NCBI RefSeq assembly: GCF_000720325.1 | Contig: NZ_JOJM01000104.1 | Coordinates: 1-15,114 of the forward strand | Reading direction: 5' to 3' | Length of the DNA stretch: 15,114 nucleotides | Source of the DNA: Streptomyces sp. NRRL B-1347 | GTDB taxonomy: Bacteria; Actinomycetota; Actinomycetes; Streptomycetales; Streptomycetaceae | Shown here: piece by piece, positions 6,614 to 14,945 of the stretch | Numbering within the stretch: position 1 is the first letter of the stretch | Layout of the letters: each line of letters opens with the position of its first letter | Translations under genes and position numbers: made by a program | Notes under the pieces: model-generated | Database searches by the model: none | What the model was told of the DNA's origin: nothing | What the model saw: the letters and a program-made list of their open reading frames with translations, nothing else

Positions 6614-6614
6614 C

Positions 6615-7418
6615 CTACAGCGGCATCAGGTCCGGCCGCTTCGCCGCCACGTGGTCGCCCGACGACTCGCCGCGCAGCCGCCGCCCGATCCACGGCACCA
6701 GGTGCTCGCGCGCCCAGTGGATGTCGTCGCGGCGCTCCTCGAGGGTGCCCCGCGGCGGCAGCGGCGGCCACGCCTGGTCCGGGTCGGCGGGCACGGCGAT
6801 GCCGAGCACCTGGGCCGCGCGCAGCGCCACGCGCGTGTGCCCGTCGGGCGAGAGGTGCAGGCGGTCGGTGTCCCAGGCTCTCCGGTCCTGCACGGTCTTC
6901 AGGGACCACAGGTCGAGCACCGGACAGCCGTAGCGGTCGGCGACCGCGCGGACGTGGCCGTTGTAGGTGGCGATCTTGCCGCGCAGATGCTTGAGGAGGG
7001 CCACGCCCCGGGTGTCGAAGCCGGTGGTCACCACGACGGTGCCGACGGCCGACGAGAGGTCGGCGACGGCCCGCTCGAAGCGCTCGGCCACCTCGTCCGG
7101 GTCGGTGCCGGGCCGGATGATGTCGTTGCCGCCCGCGGCGAACGTCACCAGGTCCGGGGCCAGCTCCTTGGCCCGCGGCACCTGGTCCGCGACGATCTGG
7201 TCGAGCAGTTTGCCGCGCACCGCGAGGTTCGCGTAGCGGAACGTGTGCTCCGGTGCCAGATCGTCGAGCAGCACGGCGAGCCGGTCGGCCCAGCCGACGA
7301 AGGTCCCGTCGGGCCCGGGGTCCCCCACGCCCTCGGTGAAGCTGTCGCCGACCGCTGCGTAGGAGGAGATGGTCTCTGTGGGTACGTTCTTGACGATGGG
7401 TGTCGACTCTGCTGTCAC
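6615..7418 (-). CDS. SGNH/GDSL-family hydrolase, cytoplasmic
   Basis: 267-residue protein. The GTG at 7418 is the first possible start after an in-frame stop at 7440-7442; AAGGA lies about 13 bases upstream, rather far. All SGNH blocks are present: GDSFTEG with nucleophile S26, the block II Gly in NLAVRG (G69), GGND with N98, and the catalytic pair D185/H188 in TDRLHLSPDGH. The family contains esterases, lipases and acyl hydrolases. With no signal peptide it should act in the cytosol, unlike the many secreted Streptomyces SGNH esterases. The C-terminal 60 residues (PPLPPRGTLEERRDDIHWAR, then HLVPWIGRRLRGESSGDH) are typical of a large actinobacterial subgroup of unknown substrate. It lies downstream of the alpha-galactosidase on the same strand, 109 bases apart, probably with its own promoter. 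Confidence 0.92.
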   Translation of the reverse strand: MTAESTPIVKNVPTETISSYAAVGDSFTEGVGDPGPDGTFVGWADRLAVLLDDLAPEHTFRYANLAVRGKLLDQIVADQVPRAKELAPDLVTFAAGGNDIIRPGTDPDEVAERFERAVADLSSAVGTVVVTTGFDTRGVALLKHLRGKIATYNGHVRAVADRYGCPVLDLWSLKTVQDRRAWDTDRLHLSPDGHTRVALRAAQVLGIAVPADPDQAWPPLPPRGTLEERRDDIHWAREHLVPWIGRRLRGESSGDHVAAKRPDLMPL

Positions 7419-7450
7419 GTCGTCCCATCTTTCCTTCCGTCAAGTGACCT

Positions 7451-7481
7451 ACGCCACCGTAATATGGGGTTGACGTGGCGT
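7451..7481. promoter_or_regulatory. Inverted repeat in an AT-richer promoter region of the SGNH gene
   Basis: Arms ACGCCAC (7451-7457) and GTGGCGT (7475-7481) flank 17 bases containing the A/T-rich CGTAATATGG. The stretch 7440-7520 is clearly less GC-rich than its surroundings, as promoters are in Streptomyces. The element lies 33-63 bases upstream of the GTG start. TATTAC (minus strand, 7459-7464) is a possible -10, but no good -35 accompanies it. Confidence 0.35.
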
Positions 7482-7527
7482 GAGATAAGCCATTGGTCAA
7501 GATTGCACCAACCCGGAATACAGCGGC

Positions 7528-9639
7528 CTACGGTGCCGACGCGGGGGCCGCGACCCGTTGCAGCCGGAACACCGCGGCGTCCAGGTCCCCGCTGAGGCCG
7601 GTGCGCAGGCCGTGGTGCAGCAGGACCGCGCCCCGGTGCACCGCGCCGGTGTCCCGGCACGCGTACGCCGCCGCGGGGTCGAGTCCCCGCAGCCGCACCG
7701 GCGCGGGCTCCTCGCCGTACTCCTGCGCCCGCAGCCAGGCGAGCACGACGGCCTCGTCGCCCCGCACGTACTGCACCGCGCCGAGCCCCGTGCCGGGCGC
7801 GCGGAGCCGGTAGAGGTCGCCGAGCTGCACGACGGGCCTGATCTCCTTGTACAGCTCCACCCAGCGGCGCGCCTCGGCCAGCTCCGCCGCGCTCCACCGG
7901 GTGAGGTCGCCGCCGACGCCGAGCACTCCGGCCATGGCGCTGACGAACCGGAACCGCAGCGAGCTGACCCGCCCGTTGAGCTGGGTGTTGGGGCTGTCGG
8001 TGACCCAGGCGGCCATCACGCGCGCGGGGTGCACCTGGCTGAACCCGTGCTGGATGGCGAGGCGGTCCGCCGGGTCGGTGTTGTCCGATGTCCACACCTG
8101 GTCCGTCCGCGCGATGATGCCGAGGTCGACCCGGCCGCCGCCGCCCGAGCAGGACTCGAAGGCGACGGAGGGGTGCGCGGTCCGCAGCCGGTCGATCAGG
8201 TCGTAGACGGCGTGCACGTGGGCGGACCACAGGCGCTCCGGGTGGGCTTCGCCGGGCCAGCCGGGGTCCGTGAAGCAGCGGTTGAAGTCCCACTTCACAT
8301 AGTCGATCGGGGCGCCGGACAGGAGCGCGTCGAGCTGCTCCCACAGGTGCTCCCGCACGTCCTTGCGCGCGACGTTGAGGACGAGCTGGTTGCGGAACTC
8401 CGTGCGGGTGCGGCCCGGGTGGTGCTGCACCCAGTCGGGGTGCGCGCGGTACAGGTCGCTGTCCGCGTTCACCATCTCCGGCTCCACCCAGATCCCGAAC
8501 CGCATGCCCAGGCCGTGCACGTGGTCCGCGAGCGGCTTCAGGCCTCCGGGAAACCGCTCCGGGTTCGGCGTCCAGTCGCCGAGCCCGGCCCGGTCGCCGA
8601 CGCGCCGGCCGAACCACGCGTCGTCGACGACGAACAGTTCGACGCCCAGCTCGGCGGCCCGCTCCGCGAGGTCCCGCTGCTGCCCCTCGGAGATGTCGAA
8701 GCCGGTGGCCTCCCAGGAGTTGTAGAGGACGGGCCGCACCTCGTCGGCGTCCGGGATGACGTGCGCGCGCTGGTAGGCGTGCCAGGCCCGGCTCGCCCCG
8801 CCGAAGCCGCCGTCGCTCCACAGGCCCGCGAACACGGGCGTGACGATCGCCGTACCGGGCTCCAGCACCTGCTGTCCGGAGTCGTCGTGGCCGGTGCCGC
8901 CGGTGATCTGCACGGCGCCGTCCGGGAGTTGGTGCACCGCGACGCGCCACGAACCGGACCAGGCGAGCGCGCAGCCGTAGACCTCGCCGTGCTCCTCGGT
9001 GGCGCCGTCGGCGTCGAGCGCCACCCAGGGCAGGTGCTGGTGCCCGGTGTGGCCGCGGCGGCTGCCGATGACCCGCTCCCCGTACGTGAGGTCGGAGCGT
9101 ACGAGGCGCGACTCCGCGGCCCAGCGCCCGTGCAGCTGGGACAGGCGCCAGCGCTCGCGGCGCGGCAGGGTCCAGGTGGCCGAGTCGGCGCGCAGCAGCT
9201 CCACCTCCGGCGATCCGGCGGGCCCCTGGTGCATGACGACCGCGTACCGCTCGATCACGTCGCCGCGCAGCCGGTAGCTGAGCACCACCGCGAGGTGGTG
9301 CACGGGGTCGGTGAAGTTCAGCTGGAGCTCGTCCGCGTCGTGCGCGGCGCTCTTGAACCGCCACTCGGTGCCCCGCACCCCGCCGCCGCGCACCGAGAGC
9401 GCGGGCCGCACGAAGCGGGGGCCGCCCTCGACGGGATACTCCTCGTGCCCGTCGATGCGGGACTCGAAGGGCCGCTCGGGCGGCAGCGGCGCGGCGGCCA
9501 GGGCCGCGGCGTCGGCCAGGGCGATCCGCGGGCCCCAGTGCAGGTGCAGCAGCTCGTCACGGCCGGTGAGGCGGAGCGCGTAGCTGCTGGTGGGCCCCGA
9601 GAGGAGCCACGTACGACCGTCCTCGCCGACCTCGATCAT
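7528..9639 (-). CDS. Alpha-galactosidase, glycoside hydrolase family 36
   Basis: 703-residue protein, the normal size for bacterial GH36. The ATG at 9639 is preceded by a GTGGGGG ribosome binding site four bases away; the open frame upstream of it encodes nothing family-like. The N-terminal beta-sandwich (about 1-310) carries LHLHWGPRIALADA and the later RGHTGHQHLPWVAL. The (beta/alpha)8 barrel contains WEATGFDISEGQQRDLAERA, VVDDAWFGRR and WVEPEMVN. The nucleophile is D451 in YVKWDFNR and the acid/base is D519 in WTSDNTDPADRL, after SCSGGGGRVDLG. A C-terminal beta domain closes the protein. It hydrolyses terminal alpha-1,6-galactose from melibiose or raffinose-type sugars. There is no signal peptide, so it acts on imported oligosaccharides. 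No sugar transporter or LacI/ROK regulator is adjacent, so it seems a stand-alone gene. Confidence 0.95.
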   Translation of the reverse strand: MIEVGEDGRTWLLSGPTSSYALRLTGRDELLHLHWGPRIALADAAALAAAPLPPERPFESRIDGHEEYPVEGGPRFVRPALSVRGGGVRGTEWRFKSAAHDADELQLNFTDPVHHLAVVLSYRLRGDVIERYAVVMHQGPAGSPEVELLRADSATWTLPRRERWRLSQLHGRWAAESRLVRSDLTYGERVIGSRRGHTGHQHLPWVALDADGATEEHGEVYGCALAWSGSWRVAVHQLPDGAVQITGGTGHDDSGQQVLEPGTAIVTPVFAGLWSDGGFGGASRAWHAYQRAHVIPDADEVRPVLYNSWEATGFDISEGQQRDLAERAAELGVELFVVDDAWFGRRVGDRAGLGDWTPNPERFPGGLKPLADHVHGLGMRFGIWVEPEMVNADSDLYRAHPDWVQHHPGRTRTEFRNQLVLNVARKDVREHLWEQLDALLSGAPIDYVKWDFNRCFTDPGWPGEAHPERLWSAHVHAVYDLIDRLRTAHPSVAFESCSGGGGRVDLGIIARTDQVWTSDNTDPADRLAIQHGFSQVHPARVMAAWVTDSPNTQLNGRVSSLRFRFVSAMAGVLGVGGDLTRWSAAELAEARRWVELYKEIRPVVQLGDLYRLRAPGTGLGAVQYVRGDEAVVLAWLRAQEYGEEPAPVRLRGLDPAAAYACRDTGAVHRGAVLLHHGLRTGLSGDLDAAVFRLQRVAAPASAP

Positions 9640-9883
9640 CAAACCCCCACAGGTCCTCTGACAGATCTCAACAGGCACGCGCGCGTACGCACATCTTCGA
9701 GCCCGCGCGACCACCTGGGCAACGCCCGTGCGCGCTGTGCCACGACTGATTGCCTCAGGAACCCGTGTCGTATCGTCGAAGGCACAACCACCGGCCGCCG
9801 ACGGATGCCGCGGCGAGCCGCGCGGTGCCCCGATCCCGGCCGGTCCGACGAGCGGCGACAAGACCCGACCCAGAGGAGAGCCC

Positions 9884-10681
9884 GTGACGCAGCAGGTTCC
9901 GTCGACCGAACCCGAGCTGGCCGGTGTGCGCAACTTCCGCGACGTGGGCGGGCTTCCGACCGTCGACGGCCGCCGGGTCCGCCACGGCGTGCTCTTCCGC
10001 AGCGGGCACCTCGCGCACGCCACCGCCGCCGACGCCGCTTTCCTCTCGTCGCTCGGCCTGCACACGGTCTTCGACTTCCGCAACGCCGCGGACCAGCGGC
10101 TCGAAGGCCCGGACGTGGAGCTGCCGGGCGTGCGCAACGTGAACCTGCCGCTGACCGACCCCGCCGACGGCGCCGAGTTCTGGAAGATGGTGCGCGACGG
10201 CGACGTGGACCAGCTGCGCTCGGTCCTGTCCGACGGCCGGGCCGCCGACCGCATGGCGTCCTCGTACCGCACGATCATCCGGGAGCGCACGGACGAGCAC
10301 GGCCGGGTGCTGCACGCGCTCGCCGAGGACAGCGTGCCCGCGCTGATGCACTGTGCGGCGGGCAAGGACCGCGCGGGCCTGTCGATCGCCGTCACGCTGC
10401 TCGCCGTCGGCGTGGAGCGCGCGGCGATCGAGGCGGACTACCTGGAGTCGAACGCGGCGCACCGCCGCTACAAGGTGCACCGCAGCAGCACCTCGCCGGA
10501 CGCCATGTCGGCCGAGGTCATGGAGCTCCTGAGCCCGCTGTTCGACGCCCGCGCCGAGTATCTGGCGGCGGCCTTCGACACCATCGAGCAGACGTGGGGC
10601 GACACGGACACCTACCTCACCCAGGGGCTCGGCCTCGCGCCGGTGACGCGCGAGCGGCTGCGCGAGCGGCTCCTCGACTAA
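9884..10681 (+). CDS. Tyrosine-protein phosphatase (dual-specificity/lipid phosphatase-like, PtpB/LipA type)
   Basis: 265-residue protein. The GTG start has AGGAG five bases upstream; the frame remains open for 52 codons upstream but that part is not family-like. Near the N-terminus GVRNFRDVGGLPTVDGRRVR and VLFRSGHLAHAT are hallmarks of the bacterial Y_phosphatase3 family (Mycobacterium PtpB, Listeria LipA). FDFRNAADQRLEGPD follows. The active-site loop is HCAAGKDRAG with nucleophile C157 and R163; the Lys and Asp in the loop (K161, D162) are the feature that associates this family with phosphoinositide as well as phosphotyrosine activity. The C-terminal half has the helices DYLESNAAHRRYK and YLAAAFDTIEQTWG. 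Cytosolic, no signal peptide. It is transcribed divergently from the alpha-galactosidase across 244 bases, with no functional link evident. Confidence 0.92.
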   Translation: MTQQVPSTEPELAGVRNFRDVGGLPTVDGRRVRHGVLFRSGHLAHATAADAAFLSSLGLHTVFDFRNAADQRLEGPDVELPGVRNVNLPLTDPADGAEFWKMVRDGDVDQLRSVLSDGRAADRMASSYRTIIRERTDEHGRVLHALAEDSVPALMHCAAGKDRAGLSIAVTLLAVGVERAAIEADYLESNAAHRRYKVHRSSTSPDAMSAEVMELLSPLFDARAEYLAAAFDTIEQTWGDTDTYLTQGLGLAPVTRERLRERLLD

Positions 10682-10699
10682 GCGGCGCGCGCCCGGGCG

Positions 10700-10858
10700 C
10701 TACTGGTTCTGCCCGCCGAGGACGAACAGCAGGTAGATGAAGCCCGCGAACAGGTGGCCCACGGCGACGTAGACGATCAGCCGCACCCACAGGGCGCGCG
10801 GGAACTTCTCCTCCATGGACATGCGGCGCGCGGGCTGCTGCGGTTCAGATTCCGTCAT
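10700..10858 (-). CDS. Small single-pass membrane protein (52 aa; resembles DUF6126)
   Basis: Short minus-strand gene. It begins at ATG 10858 inside the end of the XRE/cupin gene (14-base overlap) with an AGGGAG-type site about seven bases upstream, and ends at TAG 10700. The protein starts with a polar segment (MTESEPQQPARRMSMEEKFP). One long hydrophobic helix follows from about 22 to 49 (ALWVRLIVYVAVGHLFAGFI onward), and it ends GGQNQ. The length, the MEEKFPRALWVRL motif and the position next to an XRE/cupin regulator agree with a conserved Streptomyces small membrane protein that I recall as DUF6126 (S. coelicolor SCO6771 would be the syntenic copy). Function is not known. The overlap implies coupled translation with the regulator, so it may tether or modulate it, but this is inference. 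Confidence 0.85.
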   Translation of the reverse strand: MTESEPQQPARRMSMEEKFPRALWVRLIVYVAVGHLFAGFIYLLFVLGGQNQ

Positions 10859-11477
10859 GTCGGTCTCCCTCGATAGGGCCGCCGAGGCAGAGCGCGGCGG
10901 CGGGGCTCTGCAGCAAGGTGTGGACGAACAGGAGGTCGGCGCCGCCGTGGTCCACGGCGGCGATCCGGTGCGGCGTCAGCGAGTCGAAGTGCGCGCTGTC
11001 GCCGGGCGCGAGGGTGTACGAGGTGTCGCCGAGGCGCAGGCGGAGGCGGCCCTGGAGGACGTACAGCCACTCCTCGCCGGGGTGCACGCGCACGATGTCG
11101 CCCTGCGCGCCGTACGGCACGTGCACGCGCAGCGCCTGCATGCCCCGGCCCGGGGAGCCCGCCTGCCAGTACGTCCAGCCGCCGGCGGCGGTGGGCTCCA
11201 TGTCCGGGGCGCGCACGACAGCGTCCCGGTCGGCGGGCGTCTCGCCCAGGAGCTCGGAGACCGTCGTACCGTAGGTACGAGCGAGTGCGAGCAGCATCGG
11301 CAGGGACGGCTGCCGCTGACCGGTCTCAAGGCGGGACAGGTGGGCGGGCGAGAGCCCGGCGGCGCGGGCGGCGGCCTCCAGGGTCAGCGCGGCGCGGCGG
11401 CGCAGCTCACGCAGTTGCGGGGCGACGGCGGGCAGCGCGGCGGCCGCCTCACCGTCGTCCGGGGTGACAGGGCTCAT
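10845..11477 (-). CDS. XRE-family transcriptional regulator with C-terminal cupin domain
   Basis: 210-residue protein. The N-terminal helix-turn-helix spans about 21-78 (QLRELRRRAALTLEAAARAA, then GLSPAHLSRLETGQRQPSL). A linker follows to about 112. The cupin domain lies at about 113-186 with VHPGEEWLYVLQGRL (H132, E135, E136) and LAPGDSAHFDSLTPHRI (H163, H170); the first motif lacks the HxH of metal-binding cupins, so a small organic ligand may bind instead. The ATG at 11477 has GAGG only two to three bases away, a poor spacing. The family senses a metabolite through the cupin and often regulates an adjacent gene. The hopanoid aminotransferase lies upstream on the same strand with 75 bases between, containing an apparent operator. 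By position it matches SCO6770 of S. coelicolor. Confidence 0.92.
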   Translation of the reverse strand: MSPVTPDDGEAAAALPAVAPQLRELRRRAALTLEAAARAAGLSPAHLSRLETGQRQPSLPMLLALARTYGTTVSELLGETPADRDAVVRAPDMEPTAAGGWTYWQAGSPGRGMQALRVHVPYGAQGDIVRVHPGEEWLYVLQGRLRLRLGDTSYTLAPGDSAHFDSLTPHRIAAVDHGGADLLFVHTLLQSPAAALCLGGPIEGDRHDGI

Positions 11478-11505
11478 ATCCTCGATTGAGCCAGAGCCTT
11501 ACCCG

Positions 11506-11533
11506 AGAGGCAATTTTGTTGCCTCAGAGGCAA
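11506..11533. promoter_or_regulatory. Alternating GAGGCAA/TTGCCTC half-sites, probable operator of the XRE/cupin regulator
   Basis: Half-site GAGGCAA at 11507-11513 is followed by TTGCCTC at 11519-11525 (spacer TTTTG) and then GAGGCAA again at 11527-11533 (spacer A). The octamer AGAGGCAA therefore repeats exactly 20 bp apart, two helical turns. The array is 30-56 bases upstream of the regulator's ATG, in the 75-base gap after the aminotransferase stop. This arrangement suits a dimeric or tetrameric helix-turn-helix regulator controlling itself. An incomplete copy, CAGAGGCGG, lies at 11541-11549. I could not fix the promoter elements. Confidence 0.65.
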
Positions 11534-11552
11534 AGACCGTCAGAGGCGGCGC

Positions 11553-12947
11553 TCATCGGTTCGCCATCGCCTGCTTCACCAGTGTCTTGCCGAAGTCCCA
11601 GATCAGCCCGCCGCCCCCGTGCGCCTCGTCCATGACGTCGGTGAACGCCGTGACGAAGCGGTCCACCTCCCGCTCCCCGATGATCAGCGGCGGGATGAGC
11701 TTGATGACCTCCAGGTGGTCGCCGGAGACCTGGGTGAGGATCCGGTGCTTCTGGAGCAGCGGCACCACCACCATCTGCGCGAACAGGCCCTTGCGGGCGG
11801 CCTGGAGCATCGTCCAGCGGCTGCGCAGCTTCAGGGACTTCGGCCTGCCGAACTCGATGCCGATCATCAGGCCGCGGCCGCGGACGTCGCTGAGCAGCTC
11901 GTACTTGTCGACGAGCGCCGCGAGCCTGCTCCTGAGCAGCTCCCCCGTCTCGCGGGCGTTCGCGACGGTGCCCTCGTCGTCCATGACGGCGAGGACCGCG
12001 AGCCCGGCCGCCATGGCCTGCGCGTTGGACCCGAAGCTCGCGGAGTGGACCAGGACGCGGTCCATCGACGAGTAGACCTTCTTGAAGATCCAGTCCTTGC
12101 CGAGGGTGGCGCCGACCGGGACGTAGCCGCCGGACAGGGCCTTGGCCACGCACACCAGGTCGGGCTCGACGCCCTCCTCGTGCTGGTGGGCGTAGAAGGC
12201 GCCGGTCCTGCCGAGGCCGGTCTGCACCTCGTCGGCGATCAGGAGCGCCTTGTGCTGGTGCAGGAGGTCCTGGGCGGCGCGCAGATAGCCGGGCGGCGGC
12301 TCGTGCACGCCCTTGCCCTGGACCGGCTCGACGATCAGGGCGGCCACGTCGCCGCGCTTCAGCTCCCGGCGCAGCGCGTCGAGGTCGCCGAGGGGGACGG
12401 CCGTGTCCGGCAGGAGCGGGGCGAAGCCGTCGCGGAAGCCGGTCTCGCCGTTCACGGACAGGGAGCCGGTGGTCAGGCCGTGGAAGGCGTGGGCGCAGTA
12501 CAGGATCCGCGGCTTGCCGGTGGCGTAGCGGGCGAACTTCAGGGCGGTCTCGACGGCCTCGGTCCCGCTGTTGCCGAAGAAGACGCGGTCCAGGTACGGG
12601 CTGTGCGCGAGCAGCCGCTCGGCGAGCAGTCCTGGCAGCGGCTGGCAGTCGAAGCGGGTCAGGTCGGCGAGGGAGGCGTCGAGGACGTCGTGCAGGGCCT
12701 TGCGGACGACCGGGTGGTGGCGGCCGAGGCCCATGACGCCGAACCCGGCGAGCATGTCCAGGTAGTCCTGGCCTTCGGCGTCCCAGAAGTAGGCGCCCTC
12801 CGCGCGCTCGTAGACCTTGTCGAAGCCGATGGTGTGCAGCATGCGCGGCAGCTGGTGGTTGAGGTGCCGGGTGTGCAGCTCGTACCGCTCGCCGCCGCGC
12901 TCGGCGAGCAGTCTGCCGAGGTCGAACTCCTTGCTGGTGCTGGTCAT
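11553..12947 (-). CDS. hpnO: Class III PLP-dependent aminotransferase, probable hopanoid aminotransferase HpnO
   Basis: 464-residue protein. The ATG at 12947 has GAGGAG eight bases upstream and overlaps the dxs stop as ATGA. It shows the fold type I class III pattern: [20 protein letters not shown] for the PLP phosphate, [24 protein letters not shown] with D239, and [13 protein letters not shown] with the Schiff-base lysine K269. The long C-terminal domain ([20 protein letters not shown], later [20 protein letters not shown]) is complete. The ispG-dxs-aminotransferase order is that of the Streptomyces hopanoid cluster (S. coelicolor SCO6767-SCO6769), where the aminotransferase is held to convert the C35 side chain (from ribosylhopane) to aminobacteriohopanetriol. 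The hopanoid role therefore rests on context plus family; sequence alone would also fit other omega-aminotransferases. Confidence 0.87.
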   Translation of the reverse strand: MTSTSKEFDLGRLLAERGGERYELHTRHLNHQLPRMLHTIGFDKVYERAEGAYFWDAEGQDYLDMLAGFGVMGLGRHHPVVRKALHDVLDASLADLTRFDCQPLPGLLAERLLAHSPYLDRVFFGNSGTEAVETALKFARYATGKPRILYCAHAFHGLTTGSLSVNGETGFRDGFAPLLPDTAVPLGDLDALRRELKRGDVAALIVEPVQGKGVHEPPPGYLRAAQDLLHQHKALLIADEVQTGLGRTGAFYAHQHEEGVEPDLVCVAKALSGGYVPVGATLGKDWIFKKVYSSMDRVLVHSASFGSNAQAMAAGLAVLAVMDDEGTVANARETGELLRSRLAALVDKYELLSDVRGRGLMIGIEFGRPKSLKLRSRWTMLQAARKGLFAQMVVVPLLQKHRILTQVSGDHLEVIKLIPPLIIGEREVDRFVTAFTDVMDEAHGGGGLIWDFGKTLVKQAMANR

Positions 12948-14920
12948 GCTCGGTTCTCCTCGCCGGGCGCCCCGGCTGTCCGTGGGCCGGATGCCCCGGC
13001 CTCCTGCGGGCCTGCTCCCCCGGCCGTCTCCCCCGCGCCGGTCCGTGCCGCGTCCCGGCGGGCCAGGGTCGCGCTGACGCGCCCCGCGATCTCGACCGGG
13101 GTGAGGCCGACGTCGGCGAGGACCTCGCCGCGTTTGGCGTGCGCGAGGAACTGCTCCGGAATGCCGAAGCGGCGTACGGGAACGTCGACGTCGGCCTCGT
13201 CGAGGGCGAGGGCCACGGCCGAGCCGACGCCGCCCGCGCGGCTGTTGTCCTCGACGACCGCGACGAGCCGGTGGCGCGCGGCGAGCGGCGGCAGGGCGGC
13301 GTCGACGGGCTTGACCCAGCGCGGGTCGACGACGGTGCAGCCGATGCCCCGCTCCGCGAGCAGCTCGGCGGCCTGGAGGCACACCGGTGCCATCACGCCG
13401 ACGGCGACGAGCAGCGCGTCCGGGTCCGGGTCCTGGCGCAGCACGTCCATGGCGCCCACCCGGTCCACGGCCGGGATCGCGGGACCCACCGACTCCTTGG
13501 GGAAGCGCAGCAGGGTCGGCGCGTCGTCGACGTTCACGGCCTCGCGCAGCTGCGCGCGCAGCTGGTCGGCGTCGCGCGGCGCGGCGATGCGCAGCGTGGG
13601 CACGCACTGGAGGATCGACATGTCCCACATGCCGTTGTGCGAGGCGCCGTCGGCGCCGGTGACGCCGGCCCGGTCGAGCACGAAGGTGACGCCGCACCGG
13701 TGCAGCGCCACGTCCATCAGGAGCTGGTCGAAGGCGCGGTTGAGGAAGGTGGCGTAGACCGCGACGACGGGGTGCAGGCCGCCGGTGGCGAGCCCGGCGG
13801 CGGACACGGCCGCGTGCTGCTCGGCGATGCCGACGTCCCAGACGCGGTCGGGGTAGGCCTCCGCGAACCGGGTGAGCCCGACGGGGTGCAGCATGGCGGC
13901 CGTGAGGGCGACGACGTCGTCGCGCTCGGCCCCGATGCGGACGATCTCGTCGCCGAACACGGACGTCCACGAGGGGCCGTTGGACGGGGTGAGCGGCTCG
14001 CAGGTGAGGGGGTCCATGACGCCGACGGTGTGGAAGCGGTCGGCCTCGTCGGCGAGCGCGGGTTCGTAGCCGCGGCCCTTCTCGGTGAGGCAGTGGATGA
14101 GCACGGGGCCGTGGAAGCGCTTCGCGCGGCGCAGCGCGGATTCGACGGCCTTGATGTCGTGCCCGTCGATGGGGCCGACGTACTTCAGGCCGAGGTCCTC
14201 GAACATGCCCTGGGGCGCGAAGGCGTCCTTGAAGCCCTTCTTGGCGCCGTGCAGGGACTCGTACAGCGTCCGCCCGACCACGGGGGTGCGCTGGAGGACG
14301 TCCTTGCCCCAGGCGAGGACCTGCTCGTAGCTGTCGGTGGTGCGCAGGGTCGCGAGGTGGTTGGCGAGGCCGCCGATGGTGGGGGCGTAGGAGCGCTCGT
14401 TGTCGTTGACGACGATGATCAGCGGCTGGTCCTTCGCAGCCGCGATGTTGTTGAGCGCCTCCCACGCCATGCCGCCGGTGAGGGCGCCGTCCCCGATGAC
14501 GGCCACGACGTGGCCCCGCTCCCCCAGGACCCGGCGGGCCTTGGCGAGGCCGTCGGCCCAGCCGAGCGCGGTGGACGCGTGGCTGTTCTCGACGATGTCG
14601 TGCTCGGACTCCTCGCGCGAGGGGTAGCCGGACAGACCGCCCTTGCCGCGCAGCTTCGAAAAGTCCTGACGCCCAGTCAGGAGCTTGTGCACATAGCTCT
14701 GGTGGCCGGTGTCCCACACCAGGCGGTCGACGGGCGACTCGAAGACCCGGTGCAGGGCGATGGTCAGCTCCACCACCCCCAGGTTGGGCCCGAGGTGTCC
14801 GCCGGTCCGCGCGACCGCGTGCACCAGGAACTCCCTGATCTCCTCGGCCAGTTCGGCGAGGTCGGACTCGGTCAGCGCCTTCAGGTCGCGCGGCCCTCGG
14901 ATGGTTTCCAGGATGGTCAT
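12944..14920 (-). CDS. dxs: 1-deoxy-D-xylulose-5-phosphate synthase (hopanoid-cluster copy)
   Basis: 658-residue protein. The ATG at 14920 has AGGGGG seven bases upstream and lies 25 bases after the ispG stop. It condenses pyruvate with glyceraldehyde 3-phosphate using thiamine diphosphate, the first step of the MEP isoprenoid pathway. Visible: [19 protein letters not shown] and [16 protein letters not shown] near the N-terminus; [16 protein letters not shown] with D144 and [13 protein letters not shown] for ThDP/Mg binding; the central pyrimidine domain with [18 protein letters not shown] (catalytic Glu E367) and [20 protein letters not shown]; and a transketolase C-domain with [12 protein letters not shown] and [14 protein letters not shown]. 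The last 30 or so residues are an Ala/Gly/Pro-rich tail absent from E. coli DXS (620 aa). Its stop overlaps the aminotransferase start, so this is one operon. Streptomyces also carry a housekeeping dxs elsewhere, so this copy probably boosts flux for hopanoids. Confidence 0.95.
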   Translation of the reverse strand: MTILETIRGPRDLKALTESDLAELAEEIREFLVHAVARTGGHLGPNLGVVELTIALHRVFESPVDRLVWDTGHQSYVHKLLTGRQDFSKLRGKGGLSGYPSREESEHDIVENSHASTALGWADGLAKARRVLGERGHVVAVIGDGALTGGMAWEALNNIAAAKDQPLIIVVNDNERSYAPTIGGLANHLATLRTTDSYEQVLAWGKDVLQRTPVVGRTLYESLHGAKKGFKDAFAPQGMFEDLGLKYVGPIDGHDIKAVESALRRAKRFHGPVLIHCLTEKGRGYEPALADEADRFHTVGVMDPLTCEPLTPSNGPSWTSVFGDEIVRIGAERDDVVALTAAMLHPVGLTRFAEAYPDRVWDVGIAEQHAAVSAAGLATGGLHPVVAVYATFLNRAFDQLLMDVALHRCGVTFVLDRAGVTGADGASHNGMWDMSILQCVPTLRIAAPRDADQLRAQLREAVNVDDAPTLLRFPKESVGPAIPAVDRVGAMDVLRQDPDPDALLVAVGVMAPVCLQAAELLAERGIGCTVVDPRWVKPVDAALPPLAARHRLVAVVEDNSRAGGVGSAVALALDEADVDVPVRRFGIPEQFLAHAKRGEVLADVGLTPVEIAGRVSATLARRDAARTGAGETAGGAGPQEAGASGPRTAGAPGEENRA

Positions 14921-14945
14921 GCTCAGGCCCCCTAACTGGTTGTCC

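Noticed and set aside
9654..9676. Apparent palindrome around AGATCT upstream of the alpha-galactosidase start
   Set aside because: On checking base by base only the outer CTG/CAG and the restriction-like hexamer are symmetric, and about different centres; not a credible operator.
9750..9776. Possible promoter TTGCCT-N15-TATCGT for the tyrosine phosphatase gene
   Set aside because: The spacer is too short and both hexamers are weak matches; not enough to annotate.
10681..10701. Bidirectional terminator between the convergent phosphatase and small membrane protein genes
   Set aside because: GCGCCCGGGCGC is a perfect palindrome without room for a loop, and the alternative stem is only four bp; too weak to call.
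7558..10740. A 1060-codon plus-strand open frame across the alpha-galactosidase and phosphatase genes
   Set aside because: It is an antisense/out-of-frame shadow caused by extreme GC content; the real genes have catalytic motifs, starts and ribosome binding sites.
11553..14717. A single 1054-codon minus-strand frame that would fuse the aminotransferase to sequence inside dxs
   Set aside because: The part upstream of 12947 is the wrong frame of dxs and is Arg/Gly/Pro/His low complexity. The aminotransferase start with GAGGAG at the dxs stop is convincing.
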